Source: DAOMFB01 sp963721385 (lineage in GTDB: Bacteria; Acidobacteriota; Thermoanaerobaculia; UBA5066). Taken from it: a stretch of DNA of 64,000 nt. Position numbers and translations under genes: made by a program. Positions within the stretch are counted from its first letter, which is position 1. Each line of letters begins with the position of its first letter. Positions 29,206 through 38,820 of this stretch are shown piece after piece. The notes beneath the pieces were generated by a model. The model was not told the origin of the DNA. It made no database searches and saw nothing but the letters and a program-made list of their open reading frames with translations. The stretch spans positions 868,001 to 932,000 of the forward strand of contig CAVRJB010000013.1 in NCBI GenBank assembly GCA_963721385.1, written 5' to 3'.

Positions 29206-29586
29206 TCAGAGGAATCCCGACCCGAGAAGGCTGTATGCCAGGACGCCGAGGACGATGGCGGCTACGGCGACATAAAGGCCGTCCCGGTCGCGCACGAAGT
29301 CGGCAAGGAGGACGACGACGCGAGCGACCGGCGTCGCGATCAGGATCAGGATGCCGAGCTGGAGAATCCCGCGGCTGTCGCCCGAAAGCGCGTCGCGAAC
29401 GATCCCACCCGCCGACCGAAGGATCCGCGGCTCCCCCCGGAAGACGGAGTAGTCGGGCCGCTCGAGACCGTGCACCATGAGGTACGGGATCGCGCCTGCC
29501 GCGACGACGGCCGCCGCGAGCGTCACGCCGGCCCGGAGAAGCAGCCCGACGGCGCGGGAGCGGCGTTCGTCGGCGCCGTCGGCCAT
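29206..29586 (-). CDS. DUF1634-family membrane protein
   Basis: 126 residues with three hydrophobic helices (LLLRAGVTLAAAVVAAGAIPYL, LGILILIATPVARVVVLLADF, GLYVAVAAIVLGVLAYSLLG). This is the usual layout and length of DUF1634 proteins. The gene follows the TauE/SafE gene by one base. DUF1634 genes are typically adjacent to TauE/SafE exporters, which supports the call. It is probably an accessory subunit of the exporter in the inner membrane; the precise role is undescribed. Confidence 0.8.
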   Translation of the reverse strand: MADGADERRSRAVGLLLRAGVTLAAAVVAAGAIPYLMVHGLERPDYSVFRGEPRILRSAGGIVRDALSGDSRGILQLGILILIATPVARVVVLLADFVRDRDGLYVAVAAIVLGVLAYSLLGSGFL

Positions 29587-29587
29587 C

Positions 29588-30424
29588 TCAGACCGCTCCT
29601 TTCAGGCCCTGCACGATCATCTCCACGGCGAGGATCACGATCACCGCGGTGAAGAAGAGGCGGAGGGCGCCGACCCGCGCGGTGGCGAGGACTCTCGTCC
29701 CGAGGGCCGCACCCGCGAGGACCCCGAGGACGACCGGCATCGCGAGCCCCGGGTCGACGTACCCCCGGGAGACGTAGATCCCGGCGCTCGCCGCAGCGGT
29801 CACGCCGATCATGAAATTGCTCGTCGTCGTCGAGACCTTATACGGAAGGCGCATGACCCGGTCCATCGCGAGGACCTTGAAGGCTCCCGAGCCGATGCCG
29901 AGCAGCCCCGAGAGGACTCCGGCGACCCCCATCAGGCCGAACGCGAGCGGGATCTTCCGCGGCGCGTACGCGCGGGGGCCTTCGGCCTCCGGGAAGGTGC
30001 CGGTGAGCTTCAAGCGGAGCGCGAGGGGATCGGGCGGGGCATCCCGGACGGAGGGGGGATGCCTCTGCCACGAGAGAGCCGCCGAGGAAAGGAGGACAAG
30101 GCCGAAGACGATCGCGACCGCGCGGGTCGGAGCCCACGTGGCGACGAATGCCCCCACGAGGGCGCCGAGCGTCGTCGCCACCTCGAAGAAGATCCCGAGC
30201 CGGAGGTTCGAGTAGCCCTCCCTCACGTAGGCGGCCGCCGCCCCGGACGAGGTCGCGATGACCGAGACGAGCGCGGTCCCGACGGCGTACCGGATGTCGA
30301 CCCCGAGGCCGAGCGTCAGGAGCGGGACGATGACGACCCCGCCCCCGAGGCCGGTCAAGGCGCCGACGAAGCCGGCCGCGCAGGCCCCCGCTCCGAGCAG
30401 CGCGGTCAATTCGAGAATGTTCAC
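29588..30424 (-). CDS. TauE/SafE-family sulfite/anion exporter
   Basis: 278 residues, about eight transmembrane segments in two repeats. Each repeat has the family glycine-rich motif: GALTGLGGGVVIVPLLTLGLG near the N-terminus and GVLSGLLGIGSGAFKVLAM in the second half. The family exports sulfite, sulfoacetate or other organosulfonates through the inner membrane; the substrate cannot be set here. It lies one base upstream of the DUF1634 gene in a two-gene operon. The start is ATG 30424. Confidence 0.88.
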   Translation of the reverse strand: MNILELTALLGAGACAAGFVGALTGLGGGVVIVPLLTLGLGVDIRYAVGTALVSVIATSSGAAAAYVREGYSNLRLGIFFEVATTLGALVGAFVATWAPTRAVAIVFGLVLLSSAALSWQRHPPSVRDAPPDPLALRLKLTGTFPEAEGPRAYAPRKIPLAFGLMGVAGVLSGLLGIGSGAFKVLAMDRVMRLPYKVSTTTSNFMIGVTAAASAGIYVSRGYVDPGLAMPVVLGVLAGAALGTRVLATARVGALRLFFTAVIVILAVEMIVQGLKGAV

Positions 30425-30483
30425 GGTCGGCGTTCCCCAAAGTCGATCCTACGCGAGGGGAGCGCCGGCGGGCGGGCGCCCGC

Positions 30484-30897
30484 TCAGATCAGCTCGGCAG
30501 CGCTGAAGAAGTAGGTCACCTCTCGCGCAGCGTCGGCGGGGTTCGCCGAGCCGTGGACGGCGTTCCGCTCGATCGACTGGCCGAACTCCTTGCGGATCGT
30601 CCCCGCGTCGGACTTCGCCGGGTCGGTGGCGCCCATGACAGCGCGCCAGTGGGCGACGCCGTTCTCGCGCTCGAGGACGGCGACGTAGACCGGGCCCGAC
30701 GTCATGTAGGAGACCAGCGCGCCGAAGAAGCCCTTTTCGCGGTGCTCGGCGTAGAAGCCCTCGGCCTCGGCGCGGTTCATCCGGTGCCTCTTCAGCGCGA
30801 CGACGCGGAAGCCTTCCTTTTCGATGCGGGAGAGGATCTTTCCGGCGCTCTTCGACTCGACGGCGTCGGGCTTGACGATGGCGAATGTCTTTTCCAT
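30484..30897 (-). CDS. ndk: Nucleoside-diphosphate kinase
   Basis: 137 residues from ATG 30895-30897 (MEKTFAIVKPDAV). It transfers the gamma-phosphate between nucleoside tri- and diphosphates through a phospho-histidine; His115 in RNAVHGSANP is the acceptor. The Kpn-loop region and the N-terminal IVKPDAV strand are intact. Length is typical (135-145). TATACT (30908-30913) lies 10 nt upstream on the minus strand, with a GC-rich short leader. The gene is divergent from the DUF1569 gene. Confidence 0.95.
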   Translation of the reverse strand: MEKTFAIVKPDAVESKSAGKILSRIEKEGFRVVALKRHRMNRAEAEGFYAEHREKGFFGALVSYMTSGPVYVAVLERENGVAHWRAVMGATDPAKSDAGTIRKEFGQSIERNAVHGSANPADAAREVTYFFSAAELI

Positions 30898-30976
30898 GCG
30901 GGGCGGGAGTATACGCGGCGGATGCCGGCGACTTCGCCGTTGCTCCGCCGCACCGATCTCCCGTAGGCTGCCGCGC

Positions 30977-31426
30977 ATGAACAACCTCTTCTCGGCCGCC
31001 GACCGGAAGGCGATCCTCGACCGCCTCGACCGGCTGCCGGCCGCGGCCCGGAGGATCTGGGGGAAGATGGACGCCGCGCAGATGCTCGCCCACTGTTCGG
31101 CCGCCCTCGAGGTGGCGACCGGCGACGCTCCCCGGAGCCAGATGCTTCTCGGCCGGCTCCTCGCGCCGTTCTTCAAGGGCAAGATCCTCGGCGAGACGCC
31201 GTTCTCGAAGGACTCCCCCACCGACCCCGGATTCATCGTGACCGGCCCCCGCGACTTCGCGAAGGAGAAGGCCCGCCTCACGGCGCTCGTGAACCGCTTC
31301 TGCGACGAGGGCTCCGCGGCCGCCGACGGGCGGATCCATTCCTTCCTGGGCCGCCTCTCGGGCGACGAGTGGGGCCGGATGATGTGGAAGCACCTCGACC
31401 ACCACCTTCGGCAGTTCGGCGCGTAG
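30977..31426 (+). CDS. DUF1569 / DinB-like protein
   Basis: 149 residues. It is a four-helix-bundle-like protein with AHCSAALEVATGD near residue 38 and a terminal MWKHLDHHLRQFGA segment. The spaced histidines (AHC near the start, HLDHHL at the end) match the metal-site pattern of DinB/YfiT-like proteins, with which DUF1569 is grouped. Function is unknown; members of the superfamily include thiol-dependent transferases. ATG 30977 follows TAGGCT by 7 nt, without a Shine-Dalgarno. Confidence 0.75.
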   Translation: MNNLFSAADRKAILDRLDRLPAAARRIWGKMDAAQMLAHCSAALEVATGDAPRSQMLLGRLLAPFFKGKILGETPFSKDSPTDPGFIVTGPRDFAKEKARLTALVNRFCDEGSAAADGRIHSFLGRLSGDEWGRMMWKHLDHHLRQFGA

Positions 31427-31447
31427 GAGCTTCCCGGACGCCCCGTC

Positions 31448-32971
31448 TCAGGAGGGCGGGCGGCGCCAGTGCGAGACGGAGCAGCGGACGACGTCGGCCC
31501 CGCGCGCGCCGACCTGCAGGAGATAGGGCTCCTCCGAGACTCGCGTGAACGGCGGCCGGGCGCTCTCGAGACGGTTCGTCACGACTTCCGGCAGAGCCGT
31601 CAGCCGGTAGGCGACCGCCCAGACCTGCCGCGGCTGCGGTGACGCATCGAGGTCCGGAAGATCGGTCCAGGAGAACCGGAGCCTCTCCTTCCGCAGGTAG
31701 AACTCCAGCGGGGAGGGGCGTTCGCCCCTGTCCCCGGGGTCCTGCCAGTAGAGGACCAGGTCTTCCGGCCCGGCTTTCGAACCGACGTCGGCGGCCAGCC
31801 TGCGGAAGGCCTCGTCGCGCTTCGACCGGTACGGCTGGGCCACGTCCACGGCCACGCCCGCGAGACCGACGACGGCGAGCACCGCCATCACGCGCCGCGT
31901 GCGCCGGAGAACCGCCGCCGGAAGCGCGTTCCGCGCGGTCAGGAGCGCGGCGATTCCCGCTCCGGCGAGAAGGCAGATCGGCGCGGCCAGGTGCTGGGCG
32001 AGCCGGGGATGCGGGCCGAACGGGTAGAGCCGCGCGGCCGCGACGGCGAAGGTAGCCGCGAAGGGAAGGAGGCAGATCGCGAGGACGCCCGGCCGACCCG
32101 ACCTCCGGAGGGACACGGCTCCCGCGACGGCGAGCAGGAACGTGAGCGCCGAGGCACCCGTGACGTCGCCGAGCGGATAGGCGAAGACGAGCCCCGTCGC
32201 CAGCCGGAAGAGCCAGACGAGGAGCGCCCAGGGCCCGGCCGGAGGGAAGGAGCCGTGGTACTGCCAGAACTCCTTCAGGAACCCGCCCTCCCCCCGGAAC
32301 TGCCCAACCCCTACCAGGAGGTACGAAGCGAGGAACGCGGCGAGCGCCGCCAGGTTGTACGCCACGAAGAGCGCCTTTGCCCGTCCGCTGGGATGCCGGA
32401 GGACGGCGGGGAGGAGAACGACGCTCACCGACGCGACGACGAGACAGCTCGGGTACGAGAGGACGACGAAGAGCGGTGCGAGGACGACGAGGAGCGCGAG
32501 CGGCCGGAGCCTCTCCGGGTCCTCCCGGACGCGGAGGCCGAGATCGAGCAGGACGACGGCGGCCAGGAGGTCGAGGGAATAGGGCTTGACCTCGGCGCTG
32601 AAGCGGAGGGGGAAGTACGAGACCGCGAGGAGTCCGGTGGCGAAGGCCGCGGGAAGCGGTGGAAGCGCGCGGCTGGCGAGCCGGAAGAAGAGGACGATCC
32701 CCAGAAGGCCGGCGGCGAGCGGCAGCAGCCGGAGGCCGTATTCGGACGGTCCGAAGAGCGCGAGCGAGGCCTTCTCCAGGACGAGGAAGAGGGCGGGAGC
32801 GGCCTGCGCTCTCGCCGGCCGGAGGACCGACGCCCAGTCCGCGTCCATGAGGTTCAGGGCGACGTACGACTCGTCGGTCGAGAGCGCGAAATTCTGCGCG
32901 TACCGGAGAAGCCTCCACGCGACGCCGAGGAGGAGCAGCAGGCGGGCTGCGCGCGTGGCCGGCCCGGTCAC
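31448..32971 (-). CDS. Polytopic membrane glycosyltransferase (GT39/83-like)
   Basis: 507 residues with about ten hydrophobic helices and a C-terminal soluble domain of about 120 residues. Near the N-terminus, after the first helix, the extracytoplasmic loop has Asp-Glu (ALSTDESYVALNLM), the acidic pair expected for lipid-phosphate-sugar-using enzymes of the PMT/ArnT superfamily. Such enzymes transfer a sugar from polyprenyl phosphate to lipid, glycan or protein outside the inner membrane. It starts with GTG at 32971, and GTGA overlaps the sucD stop. Co-transcription with sucCD is therefore likely although the functions look unrelated. Confidence 0.75.
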   Translation of the reverse strand: MTGPATRAARLLLLLGVAWRLLRYAQNFALSTDESYVALNLMDADWASVLRPARAQAAPALFLVLEKASLALFGPSEYGLRLLPLAAGLLGIVLFFRLASRALPPLPAAFATGLLAVSYFPLRFSAEVKPYSLDLLAAVVLLDLGLRVREDPERLRPLALLVVLAPLFVVLSYPSCLVVASVSVVLLPAVLRHPSGRAKALFVAYNLAALAAFLASYLLVGVGQFRGEGGFLKEFWQYHGSFPPAGPWALLVWLFRLATGLVFAYPLGDVTGASALTFLLAVAGAVSLRRSGRPGVLAICLLPFAATFAVAAARLYPFGPHPRLAQHLAAPICLLAGAGIAALLTARNALPAAVLRRTRRVMAVLAVVGLAGVAVDVAQPYRSKRDEAFRRLAADVGSKAGPEDLVLYWQDPGDRGERPSPLEFYLRKERLRFSWTDLPDLDASPQPRQVWAVAYRLTALPEVVTNRLESARPPFTRVSEEPYLLQVGARGADVVRCSVSHWRRPPS

Positions 32972-33846
32972 CGCCCCGGCAGGATCCTCTTCAGTGTCTC
33001 GCCCATGAGGGCCGGCGAGTCGGCCACGTGGACCCCGGCTTCTTTCAGGGCCTTGACCTTCTCCGCGGCCGTTCCCTTCCCGCCGGAGATGATCGCGCCC
33101 GCGTGCCCCATCCGGCGCCCCGGAGGCGCCGTCCGTCCCGCGATGAACGAGACGACCGGCTTCTTCAGGTTCGCCCGGATCCAGGCGGCGGCCTCTTCCT
33201 CCGCGCTCCCGCCGATCTCCCCGATCATGACGACGGCCTGCGTGTCGGGGTCGTCGCGGAAGAGCGTCAGCGCGTCGATGAAGTTCGTGCCGTTGATCGG
33301 GTCGCCGCCGATGCCGATGCAGGTCGATTGCCCGAAGCCGAGCGCCGAGGTCTGGCCGACCGCCTCGTACGTGAGCGTCCCCGAGCGGGAGACGACGCCG
33401 ACGAAGCCCGCCTTGTGGATCCGCGCCGGCATGATGCCGATCTTCACTTTCGCGGCCGGGCGGATGATTCCCGGGCAGTTCGGACCGATGAGCCGCGACG
33501 CCGACTTCGCGAGGCAGGCCTTCGCCCGGATCATGTCGTTCACCGGGATCCCCTCGGTGATGGCGACGATGAGAGGAACACCCGCGTCGGCCGCCTCCAT
33601 GATGGCGTCGGCGCAGCCGGCCGGCGGGACGAAGATCATCGACGCGTTCGCGCCGGTCTTCCGGACCGCCTCGGCGACCGTGTTGAAGACCGGGATCCCC
33701 TCGACCGAGGCGCCCCCCTTGCCCGGCGTGACGCCGGCGACGACCTGGGTTCCGTAGGCCTTCGCCGCGAGAGCGTGGAAGGTCCCTTCGCGCCCGGTCA
33801 GCCCCTGGACGACGAGCTTCGTATTGACATCTACCCAGGCGGTCAC
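32968..33846 (-). CDS. sucD: Succinyl-CoA synthetase alpha subunit
   Basis: 292 residues, normal length. The N-terminal CoA-binding Rossmann domain begins KLVVQGLTGREGTFHA and continues with GVTPGKGG. RLIGPNCPGII and the catalytic phospho-histidine region (GRRMGHAGAIISGGKGTA) are intact. The alpha subunit carries CoA and the histidine that shuttles phosphate during succinyl-CoA plus ADP/GDP plus Pi conversion to succinate in the TCA cycle. The start is GTG 33846, overlapping the sucC stop (GTGA). The stop overlaps the glycosyltransferase start in the same way. Confidence 0.95.
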   Translation of the reverse strand: MTAWVDVNTKLVVQGLTGREGTFHALAAKAYGTQVVAGVTPGKGGASVEGIPVFNTVAEAVRKTGANASMIFVPPAGCADAIMEAADAGVPLIVAITEGIPVNDMIRAKACLAKSASRLIGPNCPGIIRPAAKVKIGIMPARIHKAGFVGVVSRSGTLTYEAVGQTSALGFGQSTCIGIGGDPINGTNFIDALTLFRDDPDTQAVVMIGEIGGSAEEEAAAWIRANLKKPVVSFIAGRTAPPGRRMGHAGAIISGGKGTAAEKVKALKEAGVHVADSPALMGETLKRILPGR

Positions 33847-35009
33847 TTTGCACCTCCCAGCGACGCGATGACCTTTTCCGCGGCGTCCTTCATCCCGTCG
33901 GCGGGAATGATCTTGAGGCCCGAGCTCTTCAGGATCGCCTTCCCCTCCTCGACGTTCGTCCCTTCGAGCCGGACGACGACCGGGACCTGGATCCCGAACT
34001 CCTTCACGGCGTTCACGACGCCGGTCGCGATGATGTCGCAGCGCATGATGCCGCCGAAGATGTTGATCAGGACCGCCTTCACGTTCTTGTCCGAGAGCAG
34101 GATCCTCATCGCGTTCTTCACCTGCTCCTCGTTGGCCCCGCCGCCGACGTCGAGGAAGTTCGCGGGCTTCCCGCCGGCGTACTGGATGATGTCCATCGTC
34201 GCCATCGCGAGGCCCGCGCCGTTCACCATGCAGCCGACGTTGCCGTCGAGCTTGATGTAGTTCAGGTCGAACTTCGACGCCTCGACCTCCAGCGGGTCCT
34301 CCTCGTCGAGGTCCCGGTACTCCTTGATGTTCGGGTGGCGGAAGAGGGCGTTGTCGTCGAAGTTCATCTTCGCGTCGAGGGCGAGGACGTTCCCGTCGCC
34401 CGTGATCAGCAGCGGGTTGATCTCGGCGAGCGAGGCGTCGGTCTCGACGTACGCCTTCGCGAGCGCGATGAAGAAGCCACAGGCCTTCTTGTGCGTGTCG
34501 CCCGAAAGCCCGAGCGCGTACGCGAGCTTCCGCGCCTGGTAGGGCTGGAGGCCCCAGGCGGTGTCGAACGGCTCCTTGATGATCGCGTTCGGGTCCTTCG
34601 CCACGACCTCCTCGATCTCCATGCCGCCCTGCGCCGAGACCATCATGACGGGCTTCCCGGTGGCGCGGTCGAGCGTGATGCCGAGGTAGAGCTCGCGGGC
34701 GATGTCGAGGGCCTCCTCGACGAGGACCTTCTTCACCTTGCGTCCCTCGGGGCCCGTCTGATGGGTCACGAGCTGCATCCCGAGGATCTTCTTGGCCAGA
34801 TCCATCGCCTCGTCGGGGCTCTTGGCGAGCTTGACGCCTCCCCCCTTGCCCCGGCCGCCCGCGTGGATCTGCGCCTTGACGACGGCACGGCCGCCGAACT
34901 CCTTCGCGAGCCGCCCGGTCTCCTCCACGGAGTCGGTGACCCGTCCACGCGGCGTGGCGACGCCGAAGCCGCGCAGAATTTCCTTCGCCTGGTATTCGTG
35001 AACTTTCAT
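33843..35009 (-). CDS. sucC: Succinyl-CoA synthetase beta subunit
   Basis: 388 residues. The ATP-grasp domain starts MKVHEYQAKEILRGFGV and contains QIHAGGRGKGGGVKLA for nucleotide binding. The C-terminal ligase domain carries DVGGGANEEQV and INIFGGIMRCDIIATGV, which contact the alpha subunit and the succinyl phosphate. Together with SucD it makes ATP or GTP in the TCA cycle. The gene is the first of a three-gene overlapping unit (sucC-sucD-glycosyltransferase). A leader of at least 30 nt precedes the ATG. Confidence 0.95.
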   Translation of the reverse strand: MKVHEYQAKEILRGFGVATPRGRVTDSVEETGRLAKEFGGRAVVKAQIHAGGRGKGGGVKLAKSPDEAMDLAKKILGMQLVTHQTGPEGRKVKKVLVEEALDIARELYLGITLDRATGKPVMMVSAQGGMEIEEVVAKDPNAIIKEPFDTAWGLQPYQARKLAYALGLSGDTHKKACGFFIALAKAYVETDASLAEINPLLITGDGNVLALDAKMNFDDNALFRHPNIKEYRDLDEEDPLEVEASKFDLNYIKLDGNVGCMVNGAGLAMATMDIIQYAGGKPANFLDVGGGANEEQVKNAMRILLSDKNVKAVLINIFGGIMRCDIIATGVVNAVKEFGIQVPVVVRLEGTNVEEGKAILKSSGLKIIPADGMKDAAEKVIASLGGAK

Positions 35010-35143
35010 CGGTGAAAGCCTTTCGTCGTGCGGGAGCGCACGCGGGTCGAAAGCCTAGCAGAAGCAGCGCGGCCTCCCATGAGGCGGACGAATCATCCCC
35101 GGGCCGCCGGGCAGGCCCCGGACAGGGCAAAATCCGGGGGTCC

Positions 35144-35980
35144 ATGCGCCCCCCCTTCCTCCGAATCGCCCTCGCCGCTCTCACCCTCCTTTCGGCCGCG
35201 GCTTCCGTCCGTGAGGCGGGAGGAGCCACGCAGGCGGAAGCGGCCGGCGGCTGGAACGGGTGCCTCCCTCCCCACCGGCTTTCCTTCGCGGCCGTCGAGG
35301 TGGAGGCCCGGACCTACGAGTTCGCCGGAACGTGCACCTTCGAGGAGGGCGACGTCTCGACGCGAGCGGGCTACACGATCCATGCCCAGTGGCTCTCCTC
35401 GGAGAAGCTCGCGCTCGAGGTGATCGAGATCCAGCGCCCCGGAAGCCGCCGCGGACGCCTCTCGCTCAAGGCGTCCTGCACGGACGACCCCTGGCTGACG
35501 GACGCGCCCTGCACGCTCGTCGCCTTCCTCGATCCGAACGGAAAGCCGGTCCCCGCGTCCTACACCGGCCCGCCGATCCCGAAGTCGGCCGGCCGCGTTC
35601 CTGAAAAGGCGCGGGCCCGCCTCCTCGCAGAAGTCGCCGATCTCGCCTCCCGCCCCCGCCCCGTCGTCGCAGCCCCCGCGGAAGGCTCGGTCCTCCCGGA
35701 CCTCGTGGACGTCTCCCTCGAGAGGCCGCGGCAGACTCCGAGGGAATACTCCTCTCTCTACGAGTTCCGGCTCGAGTGGCTGAACCCCCTCACGAAGGCG
35801 TGGGTCCCCCAGCCCGTCGGCGGCGAGTACGCGCTGACCTGCGACGGACGAAGGACCTTCTCCGCGCCCCAGTTCGTCAACCGCGGCCGCTACCGCCTCC
35901 GCGCGCGCTTCGCCGCGCCCGACCGGGCCAAGAACCCCTGGAGCGACTGGCGGGAGTTCACGATCCCGGCGGGACCCTGA
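35144..35980 (+). CDS. Secreted protein of unknown function
   Basis: 278 residues from ATG 35144, chosen because it begins a clear signal peptide (RIALAALTLLSAAASVREAGGA); an ATG at 35012 would bury it. The mature part has a beta-rich N-terminal half with three cysteines (FAGTCTFEE, ASCTDDPW, DAPCTLV) that could form disulfides. The C-terminal domain ends FAAPDRAKNPWSDWREFTI, resembling a fibronectin-III-like strand pattern (R-x-R-x-R-A, W-S-W). No enzyme motif is visible. CAAAAT lies 10 nt upstream. It is divergent from sucC. Confidence 0.7.
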   Translation: MRPPFLRIALAALTLLSAAASVREAGGATQAEAAGGWNGCLPPHRLSFAAVEVEARTYEFAGTCTFEEGDVSTRAGYTIHAQWLSSEKLALEVIEIQRPGSRRGRLSLKASCTDDPWLTDAPCTLVAFLDPNGKPVPASYTGPPIPKSAGRVPEKARARLLAEVADLASRPRPVVAAPAEGSVLPDLVDVSLERPRQTPREYSSLYEFRLEWLNPLTKAWVPQPVGGEYALTCDGRRTFSAPQFVNRGRYRLRARFAAPDRAKNPWSDWREFTIPAGP

Positions 35981-36023
35981 GGCCGGCTCCGGCCGCGCGG
36001 CCCGAGCGCCCGAAGGAACCAGC

Positions 36024-36800
36024 ATGCCGGACCCCCGGAGAATCCAGTCGTACTTCCGCCGCGTGGCAAGGCGCCAGTACGAGGCCGTCCCCGTCCCGCC
36101 GTTCACGCTCTTCTTCCACCCGACGGACCCCCTTCCGTGGCTGAACTACGCGATCCCCGACGCCGACACGACGTCCGGCGGCGCCCCCGTGGCCGCGGAG
36201 ATCCGGTCCGCCTTCTCGGCCCGGCAGCGCGTTCCCCGGTTCGAGTTCGTCGAGGCGTTCGCCCCCTCCCTCGCCGCGTCGCTCGCGGCCGAGGGGTTCG
36301 CCGAACAGGCGCGGCCCCTCCTGATGACGCTCGTGCCCGGGGATCTCCGCGAGCCCCCGCCCGTTTCGAGTCTCACGCTCGAGGTGCTGACGCCGCGCTC
36401 GCCCCTCGAATCCGCGCGGAGCTTCGTCTCGGTGCAGCGACGCGCCTTCGGGATGCCGGGCGCCGGGCCGGTCTCCGAGGCCGACGCCTCCTGGATGGTC
36501 ACCTCGCTCGGAGACGGCCGGGCCTTCCTCGCCTCTCTCGACGGCCAGCCGGTCTCGACCGGCATGTTCACGCACCCGCTCGACCGCCTGACGGAGATCG
36601 CGGGCGTCGCCACGCTCGAGGCATGGCGCCGGCGCGGCATCGGCGCCGCGGTCACGCATGCGGCGGCGGCGCTCGCCTTCTCCCGCGGCGTCTCCGCCGT
36701 TCTCCTGTCGGCGGCCGACGAGCGCGCGGGGCACGTCTACGCCGGCGTCGGCTTCCGGCCGGCCGGGAACCTCCTCGTCTTCGGAGAGGCCGGGCCGTAA
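36024..36800 (+). CDS. GNAT-family N-acetyltransferase
   Basis: 258 residues. The C-terminal half is a GNAT domain with the acetyl-CoA loop VATLEAWRRRGIGAAVTHAAA (R-R-R-G-I-G) and the end block HVYAGVGFRPAG. The N-terminal 110 residues form a second alpha/beta region (IQSYFRRVARRQYEAVPVPP) that resembles a degenerate GNAT half, so the protein may be a tandem with one active site. The substrate is unknown. The start ATG 36024 has a GAAGGA ribosome binding site. Confidence 0.85.
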   Translation: MPDPRRIQSYFRRVARRQYEAVPVPPFTLFFHPTDPLPWLNYAIPDADTTSGGAPVAAEIRSAFSARQRVPRFEFVEAFAPSLAASLAAEGFAEQARPLLMTLVPGDLREPPPVSSLTLEVLTPRSPLESARSFVSVQRRAFGMPGAGPVSEADASWMVTSLGDGRAFLASLDGQPVSTGMFTHPLDRLTEIAGVATLEAWRRRGIGAAVTHAAAALAFSRGVSAVLLSAADERAGHVYAGVGFRPAGNLLVFGEAGP

Positions 36801-36857
36801 ACTCCGTCGACGTCTCCTCGCGAGCCGTCGTCACTCATCGACAAGGAGGAGCCTGCC

Positions 36858-37439
36858 TTGAAAAACCCCTTCGTCCGGCCGGCGGTTTTCGTCGTCCTCG
36901 CGGCCGCCGCGGCCGCCGCCGCGCCTCCCGCAGGGGCGGAGTCGGCGTTCGGCGCGAACCTCGGGTACTCGAAGACGGTGGACGGACAGGGCCAGTTCAC
37001 CGGTGGGGCGCAGCTCCGGATGAAGTTCCTTCCCCTTTTCGGGTTCGAGCTGCTCGCGGGGTACCGGCGGGAGAACGTCGAAGCGAAGGGAAACACGGTT
37101 CTCGAGGTCGAGCAGATCCCGGTGCAGGTGTCGGTCCTGCTCTACCCCCTCAAGCTCGGCCCGATCCGGCTCTACGCCCTCGCCGGGGGCGGCGCCTACT
37201 TCACGCGGTCGAGCGGCGTGAACAGTTTCGTCTCGTACGGCAAGGTAACGACGACCAACTTCGGCGCCCACCTCGGAGGCGGCACGGATATCCTCCTGGG
37301 CGGCAGCTTCTTCCTCAGCGGCGACGTGAGGTACATCTGGCTGAACATCGATTCCTTCGACGCCGTCGAACAGGCCTACAAGGAGAAGCGGAACGCAGAC
37401 TACTGGGTCGCGACGGCCATGATCAACTTCAGGTTCTGA
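36858..37439 (+). CDS. Outer-membrane beta-barrel protein
   Basis: 193 residues with a TTG start 8 nt after AAGGAGG (36843-36849), which fixes it. An Ala-rich signal peptide (FVVLAAAAAAAAPPAGA) is followed by eight alternating amphipathic strands such as LRMKFLPLFGFELLAGYR, LGPIRLYALAGGGAYF and FFLSGDVRYIWLN. The protein ends in Phe (MINFRF), the barrel-assembly signal. Size and pattern match small OmpW/OmpA-like eight-strand barrels. No periplasmic extension is present. Its ligand or partner is unknown. Confidence 0.82.
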   Translation: MKNPFVRPAVFVVLAAAAAAAAPPAGAESAFGANLGYSKTVDGQGQFTGGAQLRMKFLPLFGFELLAGYRRENVEAKGNTVLEVEQIPVQVSVLLYPLKLGPIRLYALAGGGAYFTRSSGVNSFVSYGKVTTTNFGAHLGGGTDILLGGSFFLSGDVRYIWLNIDSFDAVEQAYKEKRNADYWVATAMINFRF

Positions 37440-37488
37440 CGCCGGTGCTGCTCTGCTAAAGTCCGCGCCCACGCCGGAGGGTCACCCC

Positions 37489-38793
<1,305 letters not shown>

Positions 38794-38800
38794 GGGGGGG

Positions 38801-38820
38801 CCGGGGGGCAAAAGCCCCTT
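38801..38820 (+). terminator. Short GC hairpin after isocitrate lyase (terminator-like)
   Basis: A GGGGC-AAAA-GCCCC hairpin with a 4-nt loop, followed by only two T residues and preceded by a G-rich stretch. It starts just after the aceA stop and overlaps the proposed TTG start of the DUF1684 gene. It is weak as an intrinsic terminator and could instead modulate expression of the next gene. Confidence 0.35.
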
